Shown in pieces: positions 1-8,058 of a stretch of DNA of 64,000 nucleotides. The notes under the pieces were generated by a model. The model saw nothing but the letters and a program-made list of their open reading frames with translations. It was not told the origin of the DNA and did not search any database. Every line of letters starts with the position of its first letter. Within the stretch, counting starts at the first letter, position 1. The stretch comes from Phycisphaerae bacterium. Its GTDB lineage: Bacteria > Planctomycetota > Phycisphaerae > UBA1845 > PWPN01. A program made the translations under genes and the position numbers. The DNA lies in contig DAOOIV010000008.1 of assembly GCA_035384605.1 (NCBI GenBank), positions 27,259-91,258 of the forward strand. The letters run 5' to 3'.

Positions 1-1422
1 TTTGGCAACACCCTCGCCGTAGGCGGGGTCGGCCTTCAGGCAGTTCCCGATGTGGCGGATCTTGATCTCCCGCGGTGCATCGCCCATCGCCCGGGCCGTA
101 TTGCCGAATAGAGCCTCCTGTTGCTGGGGGCTCATCAGCCTGAACAGGGCACCGGGCTGGGAGTAATAGTCGTCATCGTCCTGGCGGTGGCTCCAGTGGT
201 CGGCCGCGCCCTCGATGGCCAGAGGCGGCTCGCGGAATTCCGGCTGCTCCTGCCACTCGCCGTAGCTGTTGGGCTCGTAGCCCAGAGTGCCGCCGTAGTT
301 GCCGTCCACCCGCATCCTGCCGTCGCGATGGAAACATTGGACCGGGCAACGCGCGCGGTTGACCGGGATCAGATGATAATTGACACCCAGGCGATAACGC
401 TGGGCATCACCGTAGGAGAACAGCCGCCCCTGCAACATCTTGTCAGGCGAAAAGCCGATGCCGGGCACGATGCTGGCCGGGTTGAACGCCGCCTGCTCAA
501 CTTCGGCGAAGTAGTTCTCGGGGTTCTTGTTCAGCTCGAGTACGCCCACGTCGATGAGCGGATAATCCTTATGAGGCCAGACCTTGGTCAGATCGAACGG
601 ATTGAACGGGAACTTGGCGGCGCCTTGCTCCGGGACCACCTGGATCTTCATGTCCCACTTGGGAAAATCGCCCTTCTCAATGCTCTCGAACAGGTCGCGC
701 TGATGGCTTTCCCGGCACTTGCCGATGATGGCCTCGGCCTCGGCGTCGGTGAGGTTCTTGATTCCCTGCCGGGTCTTCAGGTGAAACTTGACCCAGAATC
801 GCTCACCCTTGGCGTTGATGAGGCTGAACGTGTGGCTGCCGTAGCCGTTCATGTGGCGGTAAGAATACGGAATGCCCCGATCGCTCATCGTAATCGTGAC
901 CTGGTGCAGGGCCTCGGGCAGCGACGTCCAGAAGTCCCAATTGTTGCGGGCGCTGCGCAGATTGGTCTTGGGATCGCGCTTCACGGCATGGTTGAGGTCG
1001 GGAAACTTCAGCGGATCTCGCAGGAAAAAGACCGGCGTGTTGTTGCCCACCAGGTCCCAGTTGCCCTCCTCGGTGTAGAACTTGATGGCGAACCCGCGGA
1101 TGTCTCGCTCCGCATCCGCCGCCCCGCGCTCCCCGGCCACCGTGGAAAACCGGACGAACACGTCGGTCTTCTTGCCGACCTTGGAGAAGATCTTGGCTTT
1201 GGTGTAGCGGGTGATGTCGTGCGTGACGGTGAACGTTCCATAAGCCCCCGAGCCCTTGGCGTGCATCCGCCGCTCCGGAATAACCTCGCGGTCGAAGTGA
1301 GCGAGCTTCTCCAGGTACCAGACGTCCTGCAACAACATCGGGCCGCGCGGCCCGGCGGTCAGAACGTTTTGATTGTCGGCAACCGGCGCTCCGACCTCGT
1401 TGGTCAGTTTCTTTTCATTCAT
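1..1422 (-). CDS. katA: Monofunctional heme catalase, C-terminus cut by window edge
   Basis: Dismutates hydrogen peroxide to water and oxygen in the cytoplasm. The frame is open from an ATG at 1422 to base 1, giving 474 residues without a stop, so the C-terminus lies outside. The N-terminus reads MNEKKLTNEVGAPVADNQNV, typical of clade 3 catalases. The distal heme histidine lies in GTFTVTHDITRYTKA near residue 60, RFSTVAGERGAAD follows, and the proximal heme tyrosine is in RLFSYGDAQRYRLG. A strong ribosome binding site (AAAGGAG) sits 7-8 bases before the start. It lies just downstream of a Fur/PerR-type gene on the same strand, with a PerR-box-like palindrome between them, so peroxide-responsive control is likely. 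The family call is firm; the symbol follows common usage. Confidence 0.96.
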   Translation of the reverse strand, partial: MNEKKLTNEVGAPVADNQNVLTAGPRGPMLLQDVWYLEKLAHFDREVIPERRMHAKGSGAYGTFTVTHDITRYTKAKIFSKVGKKTDVFVRFSTVAGERGAADAERDIRGFAIKFYTEEGNWDLVGNNTPVFFLRDPLKFPDLNHAVKRDPKTNLRSARNNWDFWTSLPEALHQVTITMSDRGIPYSYRHMNGYGSHTFSLINAKGERFWVKFHLKTRQGIKNLTDAEAEAIIGKCRESHQRDLFESIEKGDFPKWDMKIQVVPEQGAAKFPFNPFDLTKVWPHKDYPLIDVGVLELNKNPENYFAEVEQAAFNPASIVPGIGFSPDKMLQGRLFSYGDAQRYRLGVNYHLIPVNRARCPVQCFHRDGRMRVDGNYGGTLGYEPNSYGEWQEQPEFREPPLAIEGAADHWSHRQDDDDYYSQPGALFRLMSPQQQEALFGNTARAMGDAPREIKIRHIGNCLKADPAYGEGVAK

Positions 1423-1469
1423 AGCGTTCTCCTTTCTGAGTGAAGAGCAGTGCAAGACTAAGTCCCGTT

Positions 1470-1484
1470 TTAGATATCATCCAA
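1470..1484. promoter_or_regulatory. PerR-box-like operator before katA
   Basis: TTAGATATCATCCAA is a 7-1-7 inverted repeat with five of seven arm positions paired, the architecture of PerR/Fur boxes. It lies 47-61 bases upstream of the catalase start and resembles the better palindrome in front of the regulator gene (1906-1920). Binding by the neighbouring Fur-family protein is inferred from architecture and position. Confidence 0.45.
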
Positions 1485-1501
1485 ATCATGATGAAAAAAA
1501 C

Positions 1502-1900
1502 TTACTTCTTCTGCCTGCGGCCGCGAAGGACGACCTGATACTCCCGAACTGTGAACCGGCGAAGCGATTCCGCACCCGTCACGCGAAGAGCCTCCCAGGG
1601 CACGTCGTAGACCTTGCCCGTCTGCTCGTCGATGAAGTGGTGATGAGGCCGGACTTCGGCATCGAACAGGGCCAATCCTTCCTTGAGCACTTGCTGCCTC
1701 ATTAATCCCTTTTTCACGAACAGGTTCAACGTGTTGTAGACCGTGGCCCGGGAGATGGTCGGACATCGCTTGCGAACCTTCGCCCAAGCCTCCTCGGCCG
1801 AAGGATGGCTTTCACGGTTGAGCACGACCCGAGCTACCGCAAGACGCTGCGGCGTCGGGTGAATGCCGTGCCGACGAAGAATGGCGATCAGATCCTCCAC
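1502..1900 (-). CDS. Fur/PerR-family peroxide-type repressor
   Basis: A winged-helix metal- or peroxide-sensing repressor, 132 residues from GTG at 1900. The N-terminus VEDLIAILRRHGIHPTPQR matches the family pattern EDLxxxLRxxGxxxTPQR, followed by the recognition helix ISRATVYNTLNLF and a metal-site motif RPHHHFIDEQTGKVYDV. It lacks the two CxxC pairs of the structural zinc site found in many Fur and PerR proteins; the only cysteine is in RKRCPT, so it is closer to the zinc-free Irr/PerR-like branch. A longer frame opens at TTG 1936, but those bases look like a -35 box (TTGACA), which argues for the GTG start and possibly a leaderless message. It sits upstream of katA, its presumed target, and a palindrome overlaps its promoter, suggesting autoregulation. 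Confidence 0.88.
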   Translation of the reverse strand: MEDLIAILRRHGIHPTPQRLAVARVVLNRESHPSAEEAWAKVRKRCPTISRATVYNTLNLFVKKGLMRQQVLKEGLALFDAEVRPHHHFIDEQTGKVYDVPWEALRVTGAESLRRFTVREYQVVLRGRRQKK

Positions 1901-1905
1901 GATGA

Positions 1906-1936
1906 TTAGACTAGGTCTAAGTCCGGACTTTGTCAA
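1906..1936 (-). promoter_or_regulatory. Promoter and overlapping operator of the Fur/PerR gene
   Basis: On the minus strand TTGACA (1936-1931) is followed after 17 bases by TAGTCT (1913-1908). Transcription would start near 1900, at the GTG codon itself. The palindrome TTAGACTAGGTCTAA (1906-1920; arms TTAGAC and GTCTAA perfect) covers the -10 element, a classic autorepression position. The -35 match is strong, the -10 only fair. Confidence 0.5.
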
Positions 1937-2203
1937 GAGCCGCTGCGTTTCCGGAGGGCACTGGCAAACAAGCCGCTGACGGCATGGGTGCCCGAACCGT
2001 CACGGAACCGGCCGCGCCGACGACCGCCTGACCCTCTCGGCCTCGGCCGCGTTTTCGTTCGGACAAACCGCTTATGGGAAGTGGTTTGTGTTCATGGGGC
2101 GGTTGACCCGCTCTGCCACTTGGGGGTGATCGCCTCCCGGCCCGATTCGACGTTGTTGCCGCAGGATCGGATTCTCGTCCCAATGGGCGATATCAAAAAG
2201 TCT
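1937..2203. other. Intergenic, nothing recognised
   Basis: Together with the promoter this makes a gap of about 300 bases between the Fur/PerR gene and the small membrane-protein gene. Short frames exist on both strands but have arginine- and proline-rich composition typical of antisense GC-rich DNA. No RNA gene or repeat was recognised. Confidence 0.4.
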
Positions 2204-2638
2204 TTACTCCCCCGGTTTGGATACGCGCTTTGCGACGATGTCTCGGATCTGGGCCACGTTGAATCCATGCCGGCGGGACAGTCGTCCTACCCGTTCCTGG
2301 TCAGAAACGTCCGAGGGCAACCCAAGATCAGACTTCAGCGTATCCGCCGTCACCCCCGTGGCGGCCCGGATGTTTCCGAGGGACATGGAACCGCTGATTT
2401 GTCCCCGCCCCTCACCGTTCCCGCCCCCGCGCCGCTCTCGGCCGACGTCGTCCCGCATGCGCCCCAGGCGGCTTTCCGCGTCGCCCCTTGAGATGACCTG
2501 TTTCACGGCGCTGCCCGCGTACCACGCCAAACCCGGAAATGCGAGCAACACGGCAAGGAGAAACACGATGCCACAGACGTTGCATCCGCCGGCACGAGGC
2601 GGGTCGGTTTCGGTTCCTCCGAGCATTCGCTTGACCAT
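2204..2638 (-). CDS. Small membrane protein with LGLP...RLGRL-type C-terminal motif
   Basis: About 144 residues from ATG 2638. One hydrophobic segment (CGIVFLLAVLLAFPGLAWY, about residues 20-40) precedes a Gly/Arg-rich linker and a C-terminal helix-turn-helix-like block, GVTADTLKSDLGLP then DQERVGRLSRRHGFNVAQIR. Blocks of this LGLPxxVxxxxRxGRLxRxHGF type occur at the ends of several membrane and Fe-S proteins of anaerobes; its function is not known to me. The start overlaps the stop of the phosphoesterase gene by one base (TGATG), so the pair is probably translationally coupled. The frame also extends to an ATG at 2686. A role with the phosphoesterase is inferred only from this coupling. Confidence 0.7.
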   Translation of the reverse strand: MVKRMLGGTETDPPRAGGCNVCGIVFLLAVLLAFPGLAWYAGSAVKQVISRGDAESRLGRMRDDVGRERRGGGNGEGRGQISGSMSLGNIRAATGVTADTLKSDLGLPSDVSDQERVGRLSRRHGFNVAQIRDIVAKRVSKPGE

Positions 2639-3693
2639 CACGCACACCCACGACCAGTGCGGTGCAACGTGAACGATCGGCAACATGGCATCGGGCTCCT
2701 ATTCCAGGGGACCACGAATTGGCTCTTGGCATCCGTCTCGAATTGATCGAGCACGGGCGAGTAGGTCCGAATCTGAATCTCGTTGTCGGCCGGCACGAAA
2801 CGGATGAGCCGCAGCCGGCCGTTGCCGCCGTTCTCGCGCTCCTGGTAGTCGGCGAGCATTTCGAGCACGTCGGCACCTGCGTCGTTTCGCGAGATCTGGT
2901 GATACTCCCCGACACTGCCAATGTGGCCGCAGAGAACCATGAAAACTTGCGGGCTGCGGCGGATGAGCTTCTGCCACATCTCCTCGCCCGAGTTGCCATC
3001 CTTGCGACACTCTCGCTGCGTCTGCCGACCGACCCCGGCGTCGCCTCGCAGGTAGCTGTGCGTGGTGATGATCGCCGACCGGGTGGGATGCCGGTCGAGA
3101 ACACCCCGCGCCCAGTCGAGGGCATCGTCGGGCGCATCCAGTTCAAGATGCAGGATGACGAAGTCGACCCCGCCCCCGAAGAAAAGCTGGTACGAATTTA
3201 GGCCGTTGGGCGACGCGCCGCCGTACCACGGCCGGCCCTTGAATCGCCGCTCGGGGTCGAAATAGCGCAGATACATCGTCGCGATGCCCTTGCGGGCGCC
3301 TTCGTCGCTGTCATAGTCGTGGTTGCCGATCGCGATGCCGTAAGGAACCACCCCGTCGAGGACGGCCATGGCCTCGTCGGCAACCCTCCACTGCGAGGGC
3401 TCGTAGCCGTGGTTCTGGACGAGATCGCCCACGTGTGTAACGAAAACGATGTTCTCCTTGTCGCGGTTGAGTTTGATCCAGTTGGTCTGGGCGAAAAACA
3501 GATCCGGCCGTTTCTCGCTGTATATCTGCGTGTCCGGAAGCATCACGATCGAGAACGGACGCCGGGCGTCGGTTTGGGTTGCTGGTCCCGTGCAGCCGAC
3601 GCCTGACTGCAGAATCAGCAGTACGCTGAACCAAACGAACCCCGTGTAGGCGGATGTCAGGTTGCGGCACGGCAAGCGTACGACAGTTTTCAT
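2638..3693 (-). CDS. Lipoprotein calcineurin-like metallophosphoesterase
   Basis: A 351-residue exported phosphoesterase. The start at 3693 follows AAGGAGG; a longer frame to 3726 lacks support. The N-terminus carries a signal ending in the lipobox-like LQSGVGC (around residue 33), so it is probably lipid-anchored outside the cytoplasmic membrane. Dinuclear-metal motifs are in order: LPDTQ, GDLVQN, GNHDYDSD, TTHSYL and GHIGS. The insert between GNHD and the late histidines is ordinary for the family. The natural substrate cannot be read from the sequence. The gene is coupled to a small membrane protein downstream (TGATG). A palindromic dispersed repeat lies about 200 bases upstream. Confidence 0.88.
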   Translation of the reverse strand: MKTVVRLPCRNLTSAYTGFVWFSVLLILQSGVGCTGPATQTDARRPFSIVMLPDTQIYSEKRPDLFFAQTNWIKLNRDKENIVFVTHVGDLVQNHGYEPSQWRVADEAMAVLDGVVPYGIAIGNHDYDSDEGARKGIATMYLRYFDPERRFKGRPWYGGASPNGLNSYQLFFGGGVDFVILHLELDAPDDALDWARGVLDRHPTRSAIITTHSYLRGDAGVGRQTQRECRKDGNSGEEMWQKLIRRSPQVFMVLCGHIGSVGEYHQISRNDAGADVLEMLADYQERENGGNGRLRLIRFVPADNEIQIRTYSPVLDQFETDAKSQFVVPWNRSPMPCCRSFTLHRTGRGCA

Positions 3694-3895
3694 TCTGCCT
3701 CCTTGCGGTCCATTCTGGTGTTCCACAACGACACGAGCTTCAGGCGATCAGAAGACAGAATCCAGGCGACATCGAGTCGGCGTTGCCTGTTCGGCTCGAC
3801 CCGTCGGGCGCATCCGTCGCTCCCAGATTGTTCGGACGATCGAGATCTGGTCGCTCGGATTCGCTCGCGCTTCTCCGTCAAGTCGGTAGGGCCGC

Positions 3896-3974
3896 GTCGA
3901 GGTCGCCGCGGCGACCGAGACCTGCCATATTGTTGAGCTCGGGCCGGCAGGTCTTCGCCACCTTTGCCGGCTCC
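3896..3974. repeat. Dispersed palindromic repeat, copy 1 of 2
   Basis: About 79 bases closely matching 54523-54601 in the same orientation, including the shared stretch TTGTTGAGCTCGGGCC within one mismatch. Both copies contain the perfect 16-bp palindrome GGTCGCCGCGGCGACC. Each copy lies upstream of a minus-strand gene in a gap. The remainder of the 3694-4004 gap holds nothing else that I recognise. Confidence 0.75.
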
Positions 3975-4004
3975 GACTATGCCCTACCGTCTTCACATAA
4001 GCTC

Positions 4005-5174
4005 TCAAAAGTTCTGCACCGCCCTTTCCGGCACGCATGCCAGCGCCTGCTTCAGATCCTTGACGAGCTTTTCGGCCGGTTCGATGCCGATCGAAAGCCG
4101 TACCGTGTTCTTGCGGACGCCGAACATGGTTCGCCGCTCGGGCGGCAGGTAAAGCATCGTAGTCAAATACGGAATACAGATCAGTGACTCCGTCGACCCG
4201 AGGCTGACCGCGTGATAGATGGTCTTGAGCGCCGCGACAAAACGCTTGGCGTCCTCTTCATCTTCGCCGACGTCAAAAGCCAGCATCCCGCCGAACCCTC
4301 CATGCATCTGGCGCACCGCGACGGCATGCCCCGGGTGGCTGGTGAGACCAGGGTACAGAATGCGGGTCACCTTGGGGTGCTGCGCCAGGAACTCGGCGAC
4401 AATCTGGGCCCGCCGGGAAATGGCCTCGGCCCGCAGCTCAAACGTTTTGAGCCCGCGGTCCAGGAGAAACGCCGAGTAGGCGTCCAGGGTGCTGCCGATC
4501 GCCTGGCGGGTGAACCACAACGTATTGTAGTGCTCCTTCGAACCGGCGATCGCGCCGGCCATGAGATCGTTATGTCCCCCGAGAGCCTTGGTGGCACTGT
4601 GAACGACAAGGTCTGCTCCCAATTCCAGCGGATGCTGGTGGTAAGGAGTGGCGAAGGTGTTGTCCACGACGAGCATGGCCCCGACGGAATCGGCCGCCTG
4701 GCGGACCGCGCCCACGTCGATAATCTTGCACAGCGGGTTGCTGGGCGTTTCCAGGAAGATCATCTGTGTGTTGGGCCGAATGTGCTTGCCGATCCGGTCA
4801 GCCTCGTCGGCATCGAGCCAGGTGATCTGCACACCCATCCGCTCCAGGATCAACGACACCTTGTAGTTCGCCCCGTAGGTGTCGTGGAAGATGATCAGGT
4901 GGTCGCCGGTTTTGAGATACGTCAGATACACCATCGTACACGCGGCCATCCCGGAGGTGCAGACGACGCAGTCCTCGGCCCCTTCGAGCGCGGCGATCTT
5001 CCGTTCGACCTCGCGAACCGTCGGATTGTCATCGCGGTGGTAGGTATAGCCGTCGATCTCGCCGTCGGTAATCTGGCGGAGCACGTCGAAAGAGAGGTAT
5101 TCATAGTTCACGGCATTGACGATGGGCGTGACCATCGGCCGGTTGCCATACGGAGTCAAGGGATCGGGGGCCAT
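4005..5174 (-). CDS. PLP-dependent Cys/Met metabolism enzyme (cystathionine gamma-synthase / lyase family)
   Basis: A 389-residue fold-type I PLP enzyme of trans-sulfuration or sulfhydrylation of homoserine esters. Visible are YTYHRDDNPTVREVERK (residues 43-59), the phosphate-site motif VCTSGMAACT (71-80), VVDNTFATPY (169-178) and the Schiff-base lysine K196 in HSATKALGGH. Length is normal for cystathionine gamma-synthase, O-acetylhomoserine sulfhydrylase and methionine gamma-lyase, which cannot be separated reliably by eye. The start at 5174 has AAGGAAA upstream. Its 5' end faces the Fe-S cluster with a 90-base gap; I see no evidence of cotranscription with it. Confidence 0.9.
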   Translation of the reverse strand: MAPDPLTPYGNRPMVTPIVNAVNYEYLSFDVLRQITDGEIDGYTYHRDDNPTVREVERKIAALEGAEDCVVCTSGMAACTMVYLTYLKTGDHLIIFHDTYGANYKVSLILERMGVQITWLDADEADRIGKHIRPNTQMIFLETPSNPLCKIIDVGAVRQAADSVGAMLVVDNTFATPYHQHPLELGADLVVHSATKALGGHNDLMAGAIAGSKEHYNTLWFTRQAIGSTLDAYSAFLLDRGLKTFELRAEAISRRAQIVAEFLAQHPKVTRILYPGLTSHPGHAVAVRQMHGGFGGMLAFDVGEDEEDAKRFVAALKTIYHAVSLGSTESLICIPYLTTMLYLPPERRTMFGVRKNTVRLSIGIEPAEKLVKDLKQALACVPERAVQNF

Positions 5175-5263
5175 TCCGTCGTTTTCCTTTCCTTCTGAAA
5201 AAGCGTCTGGTCGTTGCCTGGACCACTACGCCCGTATCGTATCATAAACCGCTTCATCCTGCC

Positions 5264-5497
5264 TCAGGATTCGCGTGCGTGCGGCTGCCCGGCCTGCATT
5301 GGGGAGGTATTGTCGGTTTCGGTAGGATCGCCAACGGCCACAACGCCCGCACCATGGCATATAGGACACTGCCGGGCGAGTGCGACGCGTATCGCATCAC
5401 GAATGAACGCGGAACGGTTCGGGACGCTCTTCAACATGTCCGCCAGGCAAGCGTCCACTCGAATGGTGACCACTGTCTCACGATGAGGACGTCCCAT
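5264..5497 (-). CDS. Ribbon-helix-helix DNA-binding protein with CxxC motif
   Basis: 77 residues from ATG 5497 with AGGAGG nine bases upstream; an upstream extension of the frame overlaps the preceding gene and is not supported. Residues 8-40 (ETVVTIRVDACLADMLK then NRSAFIRDAIRVAL) fit a CopG/MetJ-type beta strand plus two helices. A CPICHGAG motif follows, a possible metal or Fe-S site of the CxxCxG type. It is the last gene of the leftward Fe-S cluster and overlaps the MinD-type ATPase gene by 20 bases. A regulator that senses metal or redox state is inferred. Confidence 0.78.
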   Translation of the reverse strand: MGRPHRETVVTIRVDACLADMLKSVPNRSAFIRDAIRVALARQCPICHGAGVVAVGDPTETDNTSPMQAGQPHARES

Positions 5498-6530
5498 GAT
5501 GCGGATCCTCCTGAAGGGTGAGCGTATCGAAACCGTCCCGGATGGCATCCCACAGACGACGTATGTCCTCCGAAGCCCCATGATCGGATGCTTCCACAAC
5601 GGCTCGAGCGTCGATCTGTGCCTCGGTGAATGCGCGGTCGTAGCGAATCCGGCCGGCCACCGGGATGAAATGCTCCCGACAATACGCTTCGATGAGTTCT
5701 GACATCTCGGGGTTCAGGTCCCACTTGTTGACGCACACGGTCGCAACGATGCCGAAATGGCGGGTCAACTGGATGACCCGTCTCAAGTCGTGCTCGCCGC
5801 TCAGCGTCGGCTCCGTGACCACCAGCACAAGCCCCGCCCCGGTGATCGACGCAATGACCGGGCAGCCTAACCCCGGTGCACCATCGATGATAATCAACTC
5901 GATGCTCCGCTCCTCGGCGATACGGCGGGCATTACCGCGAACGATACTGACGAGCTTCCCGGAGTTCTCGGAGGCGACGCCCAGCCTGGCGTGCACCATC
6001 GGGCCGCAACGGGTCTCGGACACCATCCACTCGCCGCACAAACGCTCCGGAAAGTCAATCGCGCGCACCGGGCAGACCTGGACGCAGACACCGCATCCTT
6101 CGCAGGCGATCGGGTCAACCGCCAGCGCGCCTTGCCGCGTTTCACCTATCGCTTCGCTCATAGCCTGAATCATGTCGTTGTCTCTTGCGGGGCAGGATCT
6201 TTCGCAGTAAGCGCAGGAATGACAATCATAGGACGTGCTCCCGACAATCACTCCCGAGCTTCCCTCCGGGAACCGCCGTACCACGGCGCCGAATCTGCAA
6301 TGCGCCAGGCACATCCCACAACTGGTGCAGTCCGCCTGACGAATGACTGCCTGATGACCGCTGTAGAAGTCATGGCACTCCTTGACCTGCGGTGAGAGAA
6401 CAAGATGAAGATCGGCGGCATCGACGTCACAGTCAGCCACCACGCATCGGCCGGCCAGGACGGCCAGCGAGGCGGCAATCGACGTCTTGCCTGTTCCGCC
6501 CTTGCCGCTGATGACGACCAGTTCTCTCAT
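5478..6530 (-). CDS. MinD-type ATPase with ferredoxin insert and an extra Cys motif
   Basis: 350 residues. A deviant Walker A box GKGGTGKTSIAAS opens the protein (about residue 9), and IIIDGAPGLGCPVIAS marks the switch region. Between them lie Cys motifs of 4Fe-4S type: CTSCGMCLAHC (about 68-78), CHSCAYCERSC (about 102-112) and CEGCGVCVQVCP (about 143-154). Relatives with a MinD core usually show two such motifs; the middle one is additional. Paired ATPases of this type occur in the Desulfovibrio ORP cluster and in other NifX-containing loci, where they are thought to load or use Fe-S or mixed-metal clusters. It overlaps the upstream ATPase gene by ATGA, implying tight coupling and perhaps a heterodimer. 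Confidence 0.9.
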   Translation of the reverse strand: MRELVVISGKGGTGKTSIAASLAVLAGRCVVADCDVDAADLHLVLSPQVKECHDFYSGHQAVIRQADCTSCGMCLAHCRFGAVVRRFPEGSSGVIVGSTSYDCHSCAYCERSCPARDNDMIQAMSEAIGETRQGALAVDPIACEGCGVCVQVCPVRAIDFPERLCGEWMVSETRCGPMVHARLGVASENSGKLVSIVRGNARRIAEERSIELIIIDGAPGLGCPVIASITGAGLVLVVTEPTLSGEHDLRRVIQLTRHFGIVATVCVNKWDLNPEMSELIEAYCREHFIPVAGRIRYDRAFTEAQIDARAVVEASDHGASEDIRRLWDAIRDGFDTLTLQEDPHHGTSSS

Positions 6531-7414
6531 CGCGAACCCCCTCCGCTCATCACGGCATGAGGCCGCGGAGAGGTCGCCAGTGTCGTCACTTCGCGAAGCA
6601 GGCTTCTGAAGCGATCCCGGTACTCTTGCGAAAGCAACGCGGCCAATTGTCCTCGCGAATACGCCTCGGCGACTCGCCGATCATCTGGTATCTCCGCTAG
6701 AACCGGAATCTGATTCCCGCTGCAATACTCCCACGTGGCCCGGTTACCGGCATCCGCTCGGTTCACCACAACGCCCGGCGGGAGATTCAGCGTCCTGACC
6801 ATCTCAACGGCCAGTTTGAGATCGTGCAGCCCGAAGGGTGTCGGCTCGGTTACCAGCACGACGCAGTCAGCGCCGCGAACGCTTGCGATCACCGGACACG
6901 AGGTGCCGGGCGGGGCGTCGATCAACGTCAGATCCGTCTTGGGGGGCGCCGACTTGACCTGCCGGATCAGCGGCGGGCTCATCGCTTCGCCGATGTTCAG
7001 CACGCCGCGGTTGAACTGGATGTCTCCCGACCATCCCATTTCCAGAACGCCGATCTGGCGTGGGGTCTCGGTGATGGCCCCCGCCGGGCACACCAGCTTG
7101 CATCCGCCGCAGCCATGACAGAGTTCGGGGTAAACCAACACCGTGGTTCCGAGCGGCACGATCGCGCTGTACTGGCAAATCTCGCCGCAGCGACCGCACT
7201 GCGTGCACCTGGTTTCATCGACCTGCGGCACGGGGCGCGTGACCGGCTTGCTTACCAGCCACTCCGGTTTGAGAAACAAGTGTCCATTGGGCTCTTCCAC
7301 GTCACAGTCAACGTAGGCAACGGTGCGGCCGTCGAGCGAGGCTACGTAGGCCAGGTTCGTCGCCACCGTGGTTTTGCCGGTCCCGCCCTTGCCGCTGGCT
7401 ATAGCGATTCTCAT
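6527..7414 (-). CDS. MinD-type ATPase with 2[4Fe-4S] ferredoxin insert
   Basis: 296 residues from ATG 7414 (MRIAIASGKGGTGKTTVAT); the much longer open frame upstream is antisense noise overlapping the previous gene. Walker A is at residues 8-15, the ferredoxin insert carries CTQCGRCGEIC and CHGCGGCKLVCPAGAI (about 62-103), and LIDAPPGTSCPVIAS is the Walker B/switch segment. It is the partner of the following ATPase and has the canonical two-motif layout. The start overlaps the stop of the membrane-protein gene (ATGA). Role by analogy: a cytoplasmic cluster-handling ATPase in an orange-protein-like complex. Confidence 0.92.
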   Translation of the reverse strand: MRIAIASGKGGTGKTTVATNLAYVASLDGRTVAYVDCDVEEPNGHLFLKPEWLVSKPVTRPVPQVDETRCTQCGRCGEICQYSAIVPLGTTVLVYPELCHGCGGCKLVCPAGAITETPRQIGVLEMGWSGDIQFNRGVLNIGEAMSPPLIRQVKSAPPKTDLTLIDAPPGTSCPVIASVRGADCVVLVTEPTPFGLHDLKLAVEMVRTLNLPPGVVVNRADAGNRATWEYCSGNQIPVLAEIPDDRRVAEAYSRGQLAALLSQEYRDRFRSLLREVTTLATSPRPHAVMSGGGSR

Positions 7415-8058
7415 GATGTTCGGTACGCCTCCTCGCTTTGTTCTCGCGGAGCGTCGACCGGCAATCGGCGCCTCGCCAGGATCAGCGGAAACACAATGTC
7501 GCTCGTGCAGCAGGGAACCCATACCGCCAGGAACAGAAAAACGGGAAGAAGTGCCCACGTCAGTGCGGTCACGTTGTCCCCCAAAGCCATGGTCATGTGG
7601 AACAAGGAAGCCCAGGTGCTCAGCAGCACATGGCCCGAGTGCGTGAACTTCGTCTGTGGCCACAGGCGCGCGACGGCAATCCCCAACAGCGCAAGAGGAT
7701 TGACCAGCCACCACTTTTCGATAAATCCAAAGTGGACGCCCCTATTCGGCAATCCCAATAGATACTCCCCGACGTACGGGATGACCGAATCGCTCAAGGT
7801 CGCGATTCCGATTGACCCGACATATCCGACCAGGACGATTGCCAACAGCTTGCCTCCGCTGTGAAGCCTGTACATCGCCGCCGTCGCCAGCGCGCTGAGA
7901 AACACATGAATGGGATGAAAGGTCCAGAAAAGAGCGCTGGACGTGGACTGGGACACACCGGTCCACACAATGAGCGCCATGATGGCGATGCCTGTGGCAG
8001 TGCCAAAGGCGGTGAAGGGCACGTGAGCCTTGAGCTGTATGCGAATGTCCCTCAGCAT
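7411..8058 (-). CDS. Polytopic membrane protein of the Fe-S cluster, family not recognised
   Basis: 215 residues from ATG 8058, with GGGAG about nine bases upstream. Five to six hydrophobic segments are visible: TAFGTATGIAIMALIVWTGV, FHPIHVFLSALATAAMY, LLAIVLVGYVGSIGIATL, NPLALLGIAVARLW, LSTWASLFHMTMAL and ALLPVFLFLAVWV. Conserved-looking features include FHPIHVF, THSGHVLLSTW and a late VPCCTSDIVFP with a vicinal cysteine pair. These His and Cys residues could bind a metal, but that is speculation. It is coupled at both ends: its start overlaps the NifX stub stop, and its stop overlaps the first ATPase (ATGA). A transporter or membrane anchor for the complex is plausible. Confidence 0.75.
   Translation of the reverse strand: MLRDIRIQLKAHVPFTAFGTATGIAIMALIVWTGVSQSTSSALFWTFHPIHVFLSALATAAMYRLHSGGKLLAIVLVGYVGSIGIATLSDSVIPYVGEYLLGLPNRGVHFGFIEKWWLVNPLALLGIAVARLWPQTKFTHSGHVLLSTWASLFHMTMALGDNVTALTWALLPVFLFLAVWVPCCTSDIVFPLILARRRLPVDAPREQSEEAYRTS

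Noticed and set aside
121..1443. 440-residue plus-strand frame
   Set aside because: It is antisense to the catalase gene, which has full family motifs and a ribosome binding site on the minus strand.
1917..2183. 88-residue minus-strand frame between the Fur/PerR and membrane-protein genes
   Set aside because: No ribosome binding site, random-like Arg/Pro/Ser composition.
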